Assembly (NCBI RefSeq): GCF_013366805.1
Contig: NZ_WQMO01000012.1
Coordinates: forward strand, 1 to 32,663
Direction of reading: 5' to 3'
Length of the DNA stretch: 32,663 nt
DNA from: Wolbachia endosymbiont of Litomosoides brasiliensis
GTDB taxonomy: Bacteria > Pseudomonadota > Alphaproteobacteria > Rickettsiales > Anaplasmataceae
A program made the translations under genes and the position numbers. The notes under the pieces were generated by a model. It saw only the letters and a list, made by a program, of their open reading frames with translations, was not told the DNA's origin and did not search any database. Shown here in pieces: positions 18,261 to 26,558 of the stretch (position 1 is its first letter; each line of letters begins with the position of its first letter).

Positions 18261-19354
18261 TACCGATTCCCACTATACAAGGAACGGATAGACAATAATG
18301 GGAAAGAAGCTATGCTAAAGCAAGTAAAATAGCGAAGTTTAAATGGCGTTGAAATCAAAATTATTGTACGAAAAAGTATGAAATAATACATATGTTACAA
18401 AAAAACTAGATGCTGTAATTGCAGCAAAAAAGCACAGTATAACAGCCGTAGCAAAAATATGTTACATTTCAAAAACAGCACTAACTGCGTGGATAAAGCA
18501 CCTAAAATTTGGAAGAGAAGAAAAATTGTTTACTCTTCCTCAACACCATAGAAAAACTAGATTAAATCAGAGTCAATTTGAATAAGTTAAAGTATGAATA
18601 CAAGAGAACCTTAATATTGCCATTAAAGAAATAAGAATCCAGAAAAAATTTAGCTTAAATGTCAGCAAGTCTACAGCACATCGTAATATGCAAAAACGAA
18701 GTCTTCGTATACTAGGCTAAGACCAATTCACAACGAACAAGATAAAGGTAGACAGGAAGAGTTTAAAAGAAAACTTAATAAAGCCATTGGAAGCAGTCCT
18801 GAACAAGAGCTACTTTTCTTTGACGAATTGCGGTTTGCATACATTTAGAAATTGGACACGGATGGTTTTAAAAGGACGTTAAAATACAGGTTAAAGTAAA
18901 ATTAGGTAGACAAAAATTCTTATCTCTATAGTGCAGTTAATCCTAGAAGTGGAGAGAATCTGGTTTATTTGCAACGAATGCTAACACTGATTGTATGAAT
19001 ATATTTCTCGAACAAATGTCACAATATTTAAGAATACGAAAAGCATTATTAATATAAAGTTAATATTAGCACGTTAGTATGTCTTATCATGGACTGTGCT
19101 AGTTAGCATAAGTCAAAAAATTTAAAGGTACCTAAAAATACTGAGATTACATACCTACCACCATATTCACCAGAGTTTAATCCTATTGAGAGACTTTAGT
19201 TGTATATAAAACAGAACATCTTGCATAATAACGTTTATAATAGAATTGCTTTGCTTGAGAGCGCTTTGTACAAATTTGTCGCCTTTCTTTCTCACTCCGT
19301 GATTAAACAACTCTGCAATGTTACTTATTTGACCCCTAACAACGAGAATTAATA
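18261..19354 (+). mobile_element. Dead IS630-type element with a short insert (copy G)
   Basis: About 1.09 kb, left end TACCGATTCCCAC and right end ..GAGAATTAATA, TA at both ends. The transposase reads on the plus strand: HTH near 18410-18480, 'RKTRLNQSQFE' near 18550, first Asp region 'FFDE' near 18815, and the 'SPEFNPIERL' region near 19170-19195. Frameshifts throughout. Relative to all other copies it carries an extra ~36 bp (about 19046-19081) just before the second catalytic Asp; see the repeat at 19049-19078. Confidence 0.88.
19049..19078 (-). repeat. Short interspersed repeat, copy inside IS
   Basis: A 30-bp unit absent from the other IS copies at this point. Its complement matches 19576-19605 at 27 of 30 positions. 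It is AT-rich and contains TTAATAT..AATATTA, a partial palindrome. Confidence 0.6.
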
Positions 19355-19400
19355 AGTTGATTGTGACCATTGAAGACATCAGGTGCAGAAATTATCTCTT

Positions 19401-19538
19401 CTACTTCATCAGAAGAGTATTTTGCACAACTGGAATAGCTTTTACAGAGTCAGGGTGATTCCACTTCTTCAATTGCAGTTGAACTATAAATTCGGGCAGC
19501 TCTTTCAAAGATTCATCCTTTATGCAATATTTTATCAT
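19401..19538 (-). pseudogene. Small fragment with its own ribosome site, cut by IS
   Basis: On the minus strand an ATG (19536-19538) with AAGGGG 8 bases upstream opens a 45-residue frame, 'MIKYCIKDESLKELPEFIVQ' and 'KWNHPDSVKAIPVVQ'. After the stop a shifted frame continues as 'SSDEVEEIISAPDVFNG' towards IS copy G. It looks like the 5' end of a gene that was frameshifted and truncated by the IS. Family not recognised. Confidence 0.4.
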
Positions 19539-19575
19539 AAAACAAACCCCTTAAATCTCAATAATAGGCACTTAT

Positions 19576-19605
19576 GTTAACGTGCTAATATTAGCTTTAT
19601 ATTAA
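19576..19605 (+). repeat. Short interspersed repeat, second copy
   Basis: GTTAACGTGCTAATATTAGC and the following ten bases match the complement of 19049-19078 with three differences. The remaining intergenic DNA up to the TPR gene (19606-19892) shows no gene. Confidence 0.6.
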
Positions 19606-19892
19606 CAAAAATATAAAATTATTTTCAGGGGTAGTTTTGTTGCGTAGCTAATTCGGAGTAAATAGAAAAGCGACCAAAATACACAATTATTATATATTCT
19701 ATTGTAAAACAAACATCCTAACTATATACATGCTACAAAATAGCTTAGCATAGCAGAATTCATGTTTAACCTCACCATTAACAATATTTTTATTATTATA
19801 TGAGATAGATGGACTAGTACTTATAAATTTATACTGTGTTACACATAGGTCGGGAAAGTAAGATTTACTGGTTACGCACTGGAATAATATAA

Positions 19893-20717
19893 ATGCGCAA
19901 CTTAGATGCTGCAACACCTGGATCTGCACTTGTCTATATATTAATTTGTACAATAACTTTATTAAGATTTTCAGCTGTCTATGCTAACGAAAATTTGGAG
20001 ATACAAAAAGCTTTTGATAGCATTGCTAAGTATATAAAAGCCAACAAAAAATATAAAGACTTTGATGTTATCGAGAGAAAGAGTGACAAATTTAATATCA
20101 AAATTTCACAGAACCCAAGCAAAAGCTTTAGCATACATTCTACCTTAGGAAAGGTAAAGGATTCCTTTGAGTCAGGAGATAGTAAAACAGCTATCTCTCT
20201 TCTTAATCAAGTCGTTGCAAAACTCCCTTATCATAAAAATGCTTTAATTGGGCTGGGAAATATTTATTATGCTAATAAAGAATATAAAAGAGCTATAGAG
20301 GTTTGGATAAAACTTTTAAAAGAATACCCTGGTAACTCTTACATACTAGAAAACTTTCTAACAATAATTTCACAGTATAAGCCTAATCTAGCATTGAGTG
20401 AAATGTTAAAATTGTATAATATACAAAAAAATTGCACTCCTTTGTTAGCAAACTTAGGTCTGATCTATATGAAAAAGGAAAACTATACAAAAGCCAAAGA
20501 ATACATGGTAACTGCAATTTCCCTTGATCAAAATAATATTTTTTATATCTATAACCTAGCTGTTATCCTAGATAAATTATCAGATTTCAAAAATGCTGCA
20601 ATATTCTACTCAAAGTTACTGAATATGGCTGTAAATTCGAAGAATGCAAGTAAGACAATACCCATATGCAAGGTAGAAGCAAGACTAAAATTTATAAAAC
20701 TTCACAATATGGACTAA
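19893..20717 (+). CDS. Exported TPR-repeat protein
   Basis: A 274-residue protein with a hydrophobic N-terminal segment (about 12-28, 'LVYILICTITLLRFSAVYA') that looks like a signal peptide with possible cleavage after A31. Residues 88-155 and 183-248 form tetratricopeptide repeats: 'GDSKTAISLLNQVVAKLPYH', 'ALIGLGNIYYANKEYKRAIE', 'ANLGLIYMKKENYTKAKEYM' and 'YNLAVILDKLSDFKNAAIFY'. TPR proteins bind other proteins; in the periplasm they often help assemble envelope complexes. The target is unknown. The ribosome site is weak, so the start could be slightly different, although the signal peptide supports it. It stands alone between two dead IS copies. Confidence 0.75.
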   Translation: MRNLDAATPGSALVYILICTITLLRFSAVYANENLEIQKAFDSIAKYIKANKKYKDFDVIERKSDKFNIKISQNPSKSFSIHSTLGKVKDSFESGDSKTAISLLNQVVAKLPYHKNALIGLGNIYYANKEYKRAIEVWIKLLKEYPGNSYILENFLTIISQYKPNLALSEMLKLYNIQKNCTPLLANLGLIYMKKENYTKAKEYMVTAISLDQNNIFYIYNLAVILDKLSDFKNAAIFYSKLLNMAVNSKNASKTIPICKVEARLKFIKLHNMD

Positions 20718-20889
20718 ACGATTCTATGAAAGCTTGTGCTCTAATATTATTTCAGTTATCGAATTAATTTACTGAGTATAAGACAGTTGCGTATTCAATT
20801 GGTCACAACACCACTGGATTTAAGGAAAAGTCAACCGCTATAAGATAACATATTTTCAAGAATATAGAATAGAAGGTAAGGTATAACAA

Positions 20890-21002
20890 ATGAGTATCAA
20901 AAGCAACCTATTAATTTAAGCTACCAAATATAACAATAAAGAAATTGTAAAACTTACTCTAGGCCTCTTCAGTACATTAGATAAACTCTTTTCATCTGCT
21001 AA
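20890..21002 (+). pseudogene. Possible gene start truncated by IS copy H
   Basis: An ATG at 20890 preceded by GGTAAGG opens 'MSIKSNLLI', then a single TAA, then the same frame continues 'ATKYNNKEIVKLTLGLFSTL' and 'DKLFSSA' into the IS. One point mutation would join them. The frame is short and could be chance. The rest of 20718-21002 shows nothing. Confidence 0.3.
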
Positions 21003-22096
21003 TACTAATTCCCATTGTTAGCAAGTCAAATAAGTGACATTGCAGAGTTGTTCAATTGCAGAGTGAAAAAGAGAGGTAATAAATTTGCACAAAGCGCTCT
21101 CAAGCAAATTAATTATATCATAGACTTTATTACGCAAAACGTTTTGTTTTATATACAACCAAAGTCTCTCAATAGCATTGAACTCGGATGAGTATGTGTG
21201 GTAGGCATACAATCTCAATATTTTTAGGTGCCTTCAAATTTTTTGACTTATGCCAATTAATACATTCATGACAAGAAAGGATTCCCGTGTTCTTAAACAC
21301 TGCAACATTTGTTCAAGAAACATATTCATACAACTAATATTGGCATTCACTGCAAGTAAGTAAAACTCTCCCTATTTCTAGGATTAACTGCACTGTAGAG
21401 ATAAAAATTTGTCTACCTAATTTTACTTTGACCTGTGTTCTAACACTCTTTTTAAACCACTCGTGTCCAATTTTTGAATGTGTGTCAAACCATAATTCAT
21501 CAAAGGGAAATAACTCTTCTTTATAGACACTTCCAATAGTATCATTAAGTTTTCTTTTAAACTCTTCCTATCTACCTTTATCTTGTTCATTGTGAATTAG
21601 TCTTGGCGCAATACATGAAAACTTCATTTTTTGCATACTACAGTATGCTATACACTTGCTTACATTTAAGCCAAATTCTCCCCGATTCTTATTCTCATCT
21701 CTTTAATAGTAATATTAGAATTTTTTTGTATCTATACTCAACTTGTTCAAATTGATTCTAACTCAATCTAGTTTTTCTACAACGTTAAGGGAAAGCAAAT
21801 AATCCTCTTCTCTTCCAAATTCTAGGTGCTTTATCCATGCAGTTAGTGCTGTTCTTGAATGCAACATATTTTTGCTACGGCTGTTACACTGTGCTTTTTG
21901 CTGCAATTACAGCATTTAGTTTTTTTGCAACATATGCATTATTTCACACTTTTTCAGCATTTCTTTTGCTGATTCCACAACTTTTTCACCCAATAATTTT
22001 GATTTCAACGCCATTTAAACCTCGCTATTTTACTTACTTCAGCATGGCTCCTCTTCCATTATTATCCACACACTCCTTGTGTATTTGGAATTGGTA
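21003..22096 (-). mobile_element. Dead full-length IS630-type element (copy H)
   Basis: 1.09 kb with TACTAATTCCCATTG at its lower end and the complement of TACCAATTCCAAATAC at its upper end, TA at both ends. The transposase reads on the minus strand. The catalytic end is open at 21018-21218 ('IERLWLYIKQNVLRNKVY', 'HSAIEQLCNV'); the HTH half near 21780-21930 is broken by frameshifts. Confidence 0.9.
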
Positions 22097-22191
22097 TTAG
22101 CCGCACAGTCTAAGTGTTAAGCATTGTAATGACACCAAGTGGAGGTTAATGTTTTTTTTATGTAAGTAGTGGTCATGCAAGAAGTCTATCA

Positions 22192-23622
22192 CTAAAAAAT
22201 CAAAAGCTTAACGATTAGCGCTATAATTATAGGCCACAGTAAAAAGCAGATTTTTCCATTTGATTTATTCTTAACTTGAATATTCTCTAGTTTCTGATTA
22301 GCTATTAGGTTTAATTTTTCTACAAGATTAAAAATCTCTTGAATTGTCCTTAAGGAATAAGAGTTTTTTATTTTCTCTCTATAGCTTATTTTATTTTTAT
22401 GTTGACTTTTCGTCCATGCTTCAACTACCTTCCACATATTAATTTCTGGGTAGATTTTTCTACAAGTTCCCTCTAGCAAAATCATAGTTTTTTGCAGAAG
22501 TAATAATTGTGTTTGGACTTCCATATCAAAATCACCAGTTATCTTTAACAATTGGGCAAGCAAACTAGCAAAAGAAATTTTCTGTACAGGCTGCCCTATA
22601 ATAGGTTCACCTATTGCCCTGCACGCCGTAACAAAATTTTTATGCTGCGGCGAAACATAGCCAGCTCTAAAGTGCACTTTTGCAACTCGATCATAATCCC
22701 GATTTAAAAAACCTTTCAGTATCTCTATTACATAGTAACATGTTTCTCGGTCTATTCGGCCCATAATCCCACAATCTAAAGCAACAATATTGTTGTTACT
22801 ATCGATCATTAGATTGCCAGGATGCATATCCGCGTGAAAGAAACAATCTCTGTATACTTGATTGCAAAACGACTCTATAAGATTAACAGCTATTTGCCTA
22901 TGATTATTTAGTTTTTCAACCTCATATATTGGTGTAGCCTCTATCCACTCCAATGTTAAAACCCTCTTTGAAGTTCTACTCCAATCTACTTTAGGAACAT
23001 AAAAACCTCTATCGTTTTTTGTGTTTTCCCTAAGCTCCGAAGAGTGAGCAGCTTCAAAACGTAGATCTAGCTCTAATCGGCAAATTTCAGCAAAAGTTTC
23101 AACTAACTTAATTGGTTTTAGTCTCCTTGATTGCTTGCTAAACTTTCCTGTAATCCCCGCAAGCCAAAAAAGCATCTTGATATCTTTTGAGAACGCCTTT
23201 TCAATATTTGGCCTTAAAACTTTCACAGCAACTTCTTTGCCTTCTGTTGTAATTGCCTTATAAACCTGAGAAATTGATGCTGCTGCAATTGGCTTCTCAG
23301 AAAAACTTGAAAAAATGTCACCTAACTTACAATTAAATTCGCTTTCTATAGTTTTAACTGCTATCTTGTGTGAAAAAGAGGGCAATCTATCACATATCAA
23401 TAATAAGTTATTCGTTATATCCTCATTTAAAATATCAGTACGTGATGAGATGGACTGCCCAAACTTAATAAATACCGGACCTAATTTCTCAAGAGCGCAT
23501 TTTAGCCTATAGCCTCGTATTTTATTTATTGACTTCCTTGACGGAGAAAGTAAATAAGGTGATATGTTATAATGAGTTAGTACTACAGTTATATACAAAA
23601 GACGCAGAATACTTTGAATCAT
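22192..23622 (-). CDS. ubiB: UbiB/AarF-type atypical kinase for ubiquinone biosynthesis
   Basis: A 476-residue member of the ABC1/ADCK/UbiB family needed for ubiquinone synthesis, probably an ATPase that makes lipid precursors accessible. Visible: the KxGQ motif at 53-56 ('FIKFGQSISSR'), the Ala-rich nucleotide loop 'PIAAASISQVYKA' at 111-123, the ATP-binding Lys in 'EVAVKVLRP' (134), the catalytic loop 'FFHADMHPGNLMI' at 261-273, and a metal-binding motif that reads DCG (283-285) instead of the usual DFG. The Asp is kept. One C-terminal membrane helix (458-476). The start ATG overlaps the znuC stop as ATGA, so the two are translationally coupled although their functions differ. Confidence 0.93.
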   Translation of the reverse strand: MIQSILRLLYITVVLTHYNISPYLLSPSRKSINKIRGYRLKCALEKLGPVFIKFGQSISSRTDILNEDITNNLLLICDRLPSFSHKIAVKTIESEFNCKLGDIFSSFSEKPIAAASISQVYKAITTEGKEVAVKVLRPNIEKAFSKDIKMLFWLAGITGKFSKQSRRLKPIKLVETFAEICRLELDLRFEAAHSSELRENTKNDRGFYVPKVDWSRTSKRVLTLEWIEATPIYEVEKLNNHRQIAVNLIESFCNQVYRDCFFHADMHPGNLMIDSNNNIVALDCGIMGRIDRETCYYVIEILKGFLNRDYDRVAKVHFRAGYVSPQHKNFVTACRAIGEPIIGQPVQKISFASLLAQLLKITGDFDMEVQTQLLLLQKTMILLEGTCRKIYPEINMWKVVEAWTKSQHKNKISYREKIKNSYSLRTIQEIFNLVEKLNLIANQKLENIQVKNKSNGKICFLLWPIIIALIVKLLIF

Positions 23623-24359
23623 TTCGCTATATAACTGCTAAATATCTCACTTAGAGTTTTATCTTCCATAATTTCATTAGGCTTACCCTGGCAATAGATA
23701 GTACGATTTATACAAATTATATAATCTGAACATGGTACAATGGAACTTAAATCATGAGATGTCATAAGGATCGAAATTAGTCGGTTTTTTGCTATTTTCC
23801 CTATAATATCGTAAAACTTAGCACGCGCGTTAATGTCCATCGCACTAACCGGCTCATCTAGAATAATCAAGTCAGGCTCTGCAATTAAACAGTGTGCAAG
23901 CAATAATAATTGCATCTGTCCTGCGGAAATTTCCAACACCTGACTTTTTAAAATATCACTAATACCAACCAACTCTATCACTTCCGTAATAAAAGATTGA
24001 TTCTTCTTCAATTTTTTTGAAAAACTATTTAAAAGGAAATATTTAACTGTTATTGGCATCAAATTACTAATGCTAAAGTTTTGTGGCATATAGCTAATTT
24101 TTATATTATCAGCAAATATAATACTACCTGTATAGTTCTTACTTATACCAGCAACCACCTTCATCAAAGAAGTTTTACCGCCACCATTTGGGCCAAGTAT
24201 AGTAACTACATCTCCTTTTTCTATTGATATATTAATACCATTGAGAACTTTTTTATTATCGTATGCAAGAGCAAGATTTTCTATTTTTAGTACACTGTCA
24301 TTGACATCATTTAACTTTTTGACAAAATTTAAATTTTTCTCGACGCTTTCATGAGACAT
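23619..24359 (-). CDS. znuC: Zinc/metal ABC transporter ATP-binding protein
   Basis: A 246-residue ABC ATPase. Walker A GPNGGGKT at 56-63, signature 'ISAGQMQ' at 144-150 (a variant of LSGGQ), Walker B 'LIILDEP' at 164-170 and the switch His at 202 ('MTSHDLS'). 'GQMQ..LLA..L' and 'EP..AMD' are typical of ZnuC-type metal importers, and the adjacent solute-binding gene supports zinc. The only usable start is the ATG at 24359; no good ribosome site precedes it. Its first nine bases are shared with the start of znuA on the other strand. The permease gene znuB is not in the window. It is followed by ubiB with a 4-bp overlap. Confidence 0.92.
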   Translation of the reverse strand: MSHESVEKNLNFVKKLNDVNDSVLKIENLALAYDNKKVLNGINISIEKGDVVTILGPNGGGKTSLMKVVAGISKNYTGSIIFADNIKISYMPQNFSISNLMPITVKYFLLNSFSKKLKKNQSFITEVIELVGISDILKSQVLEISAGQMQLLLLAHCLIAEPDLIILDEPVSAMDINARAKFYDIIGKIAKNRLISILMTSHDLSSIVPCSDYIICINRTIYCQGKPNEIMEDKTLSEIFSSYIAK

Positions 24360-25247
24360 TTACTAGCTTTTTTTCTATTACTTTTATTTATACTATACTA
24401 TAATATTACCCTTTCATCCAATCTAAAAATTGTAGCCACAATAAAGCCTATACATTCACTTGTAGCCTCTGTCACAGATGGAATTTTAAAACCTGACTTG
24501 CTTGCTTACACAACATCTGCACACAATCATATATTAAAACCATCTGACGCGAGCAACTTAGAATCAAGCGACGTTATATTTTACATTGGTGGTAACTTAG
24601 AGACATTTATTAAAACTTTTACTAAAGGCAAAAAAGAACTTGTGCAGTTGTCAAAGACAATCAATCTACTCCCTGCCAGATCACATTCATTTTCCAAAAG
24701 AATTACCCATATTCAAAATGCAAAAGACCCACACATTTGGCTAAGCCCTGAAAATGCAAAGAGTATGATACTTTCTATAAGTGGAACACTATCCAACATA
24801 GATAAGGAGAATGCTTCCAGGTACAACTACAATGCATTAAAAGCTATAAAAGAAATAAATCAAGGGACAGAAAAAATTGCAAGAGGATTGAATGATTTTA
24901 AAAATCAAAAATACATAGTCACTCATGACGCTTATCAATATTTTGAAAAATATTTCGGCTTAAACCACCCAAGTGTTATTCTTTCCATAGAAGAGGACTC
25001 TTATATAGGCATGAAAAGCTTAATGAAGCTAAAAAAGGTTATGGAGGAAGAAAACATTAAATGTATATTTTCTCATTCACTAGAAGATAGTATAAAGCCT
25101 AAAGTCCTTTCCAAGGATGCAAAAATAGTAATACTTGACCCTATTGGGTCAAACATAGAACCTGGGAAAGATGCATACCTTGCTATAATCAACGACATTA
25201 CACAAAATTTTAAATCTTGTTTTACTGAATATCATCAAAAATCATAA
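24351..25247 (+). CDS. znuA: Zinc ABC transporter periplasmic binding protein
   Basis: A 298-residue cluster A-I metal-binding protein that captures Zn2+ in the periplasm for the ZnuBC importer. It begins with a signal sequence ('MRHLLAFFLLLLFILYY', cleavage near 20-23). Candidate metal ligands sit where expected: H35 ('IKPIHSLV'), H58/H60 ('SAHNHILKPSD'), H128 ('DPHIWLSPEN'), H192 ('VTHDAYQYFEKYFGL') and D263 ('LDPIG'). The His/Asp-rich loop found in many ZnuA proteins is short and nearly absent. The signal peptide fixes the start at or very near the ATG at 24351, which is inside the first codons of znuC on the opposite strand. Two TTGACA words (24301-24306 and 24319-24324) lie upstream, within the znuC coding region. 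Confidence 0.92.
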   Translation: MRHLLAFFLLLLFILYYNITLSSNLKIVATIKPIHSLVASVTDGILKPDLLAYTTSAHNHILKPSDASNLESSDVIFYIGGNLETFIKTFTKGKKELVQLSKTINLLPARSHSFSKRITHIQNAKDPHIWLSPENAKSMILSISGTLSNIDKENASRYNYNALKAIKEINQGTEKIARGLNDFKNQKYIVTHDAYQYFEKYFGLNHPSVILSIEEDSYIGMKSLMKLKKVMEEENIKCIFSHSLEDSIKPKVLSKDAKIVILDPIGSNIEPGKDAYLAIINDITQNFKSCFTEYHQKS

Positions 25248-25277
25248 CAAAATGTAGCTATGCTAGTAAATCTGAAG

Positions 25278-25697
25278 CTATACCAATTCACACTCAGCAA
25301 AAAAGAAAGCTATCTCCTTATGAGCATTTTCTAAACTATCAGAACCGTGAACCCTATTTTCATTAATGTCGCCAGCAAAGTCACCTCTAATTGTACTCTT
25401 ATCTGCCTGCTTCGGATCTGTAGCTCCCATGATTTGTCTATATCTACTAACTGCATTTTCACCAACTAAAACTTGAACTACTACAGGACCAGAAGTCATA
25501 AATTCTACCAATCCTCTAAAAAAAGGTCTATCTTTATGAATTGCATAAAACAGTTCCGCTTGTTTTTTCGTTAGTAATATCATCTTTTGTGCTATTATCC
25601 TTAGCCCAGATTTTTCGATATAGGAATTTATATTACCTGTAATATTATTTTTTACTGTATCAGGTTTTAATATCGAAAGTGTCCTCTCAATTGCCAT
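25278..25697 (-). CDS. ndk: Nucleoside diphosphate kinase
   Basis: A 139-residue kinase that equalises nucleoside triphosphate pools by a phospho-histidine ping-pong. Starts '[15 protein letters not shown]'; the active-site His is H117 in 'NRVHGSDS', with '[16 protein letters not shown]' at 57-72 and 'MGATDP' at 90-95. The length is normal. A GGGAG ribosome site precedes the ATG. It converges with znuA, 30 bp between stops, and diverges from the membrane protein gene at 25806. Confidence 0.98.
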   Translation of the reverse strand: MAIERTLSILKPDTVKNNITGNINSYIEKSGLRIIAQKMILLTKKQAELFYAIHKDRPFFRGLVEFMTSGPVVVQVLVGENAVSRYRQIMGATDPKQADKSTIRGDFAGDINENRVHGSDSLENAHKEIAFFFAECELV

Positions 25698-25805
25698 ACT
25701 CCCCTACATAAAATCACATGCCCGTATATTTATCTTATTTCAAATTCCAGTTTTATAAAAGTAGTTTTTTCTTTATAGTTAAGAATAAATCATCAAGGGT
25801 ATTGT

Positions 25806-26558
25806 ATGGGTTACTGTCGCAAAAAACTAGCAAACAACCTTAAGTCACCAATCTTTTGCGGGGCAAAAGGGTTTTTGACTTTTAGTTTGGCCTTTTTAAG
25901 TTATTTGGAATATAGCTCACACCATAATACAAAATTACAAAAAGGTGCTGCTTTCGCAATGAAAAGAAATACTATTCCATTCTTTGAAATAACAATCATA
26001 GCGCCGCTCATTTGCTTTGTATTACCAGCTATGGTGGGCAGTATAAGCTTCATGCTATGTGCATCTATATGTGCTGCGTTGATGATTACCACATGTTTTG
26101 TCGTAAGAACTTTTAATCTGCGTGAGAAGTTGCTAGAAAAGATTACCAATTATAGTAGAAAAGAAATAGATGAGGAATTTAAGAAGGACTCTATAAAATT
26201 TCCTATTTTTGATCAGAATAGAAAACACATTGAGTACAATGTGCCCAACCAAGAACAATTGTCAAACAAAACAGGCAGCACCTCTTTTTTTGTTGCGTTT
26301 TCAGTTTTTCCTCTGAAGGTCCTTCAAAGCTGCATAATGCTATCTTTAGCCGCTATTGAACCTCTTGAAGCCGTGCCAAGTTTTTATGTTGATTTAGTTT
26401 TCAATAGAAGTTCTTTTGCATCTATAAAGAGCAACCTGCAGAGATCTGGCCATTTATTATATGCTAGTGTAAGAAATTTAGTGCCTATATCTATACTTGA
26501 TGAGTGTGTAGCTGATTTTATAGGCACACCAAAGGCAACTTGTTGCAGTAGTGCGTAG
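25806..26558 (+). CDS. Membrane protein of unknown function upstream of hemH
   Basis: Family not recognised. The 250-residue protein has two strong membrane segments (about 58-78 and 80-101) and a weaker hydrophobic stretch (160-185); between them is a charged region (104-150, rich in Lys/Glu). The C-terminus is cysteine-rich ('TCCSSA'). AGGG six bases before the ATG supports the start. The stop codon TAG is followed with no gap by the GTG start of hemH, so the two are co-translated and may have linked roles, for instance at the membrane where ferrochelatase works; that is only inference from position. It appears specific to this bacterial group. Confidence 0.7.
   Translation: MGYCRKKLANNLKSPIFCGAKGFLTFSLAFLSYLEYSSHHNTKLQKGAAFAMKRNTIPFFEITIIAPLICFVLPAMVGSISFMLCASICAALMITTCFVVRTFNLREKLLEKITNYSRKEIDEEFKKDSIKFPIFDQNRKHIEYNVPNQEQLSNKTGSTSFFVAFSVFPLKVLQSCIMLSLAAIEPLEAVPSFYVDLVFNRSSFASIKSNLQRSGHLLYASVRNLVPISILDECVADFIGTPKATCCSSA

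Noticed and set aside
25278-25293. TACCAATTCACAC at the 3' end of ndk resembles the IS630 terminus
   Set aside because: It encodes the normal last residues of an intact ndk and nothing else of the IS is nearby; chance similarity.
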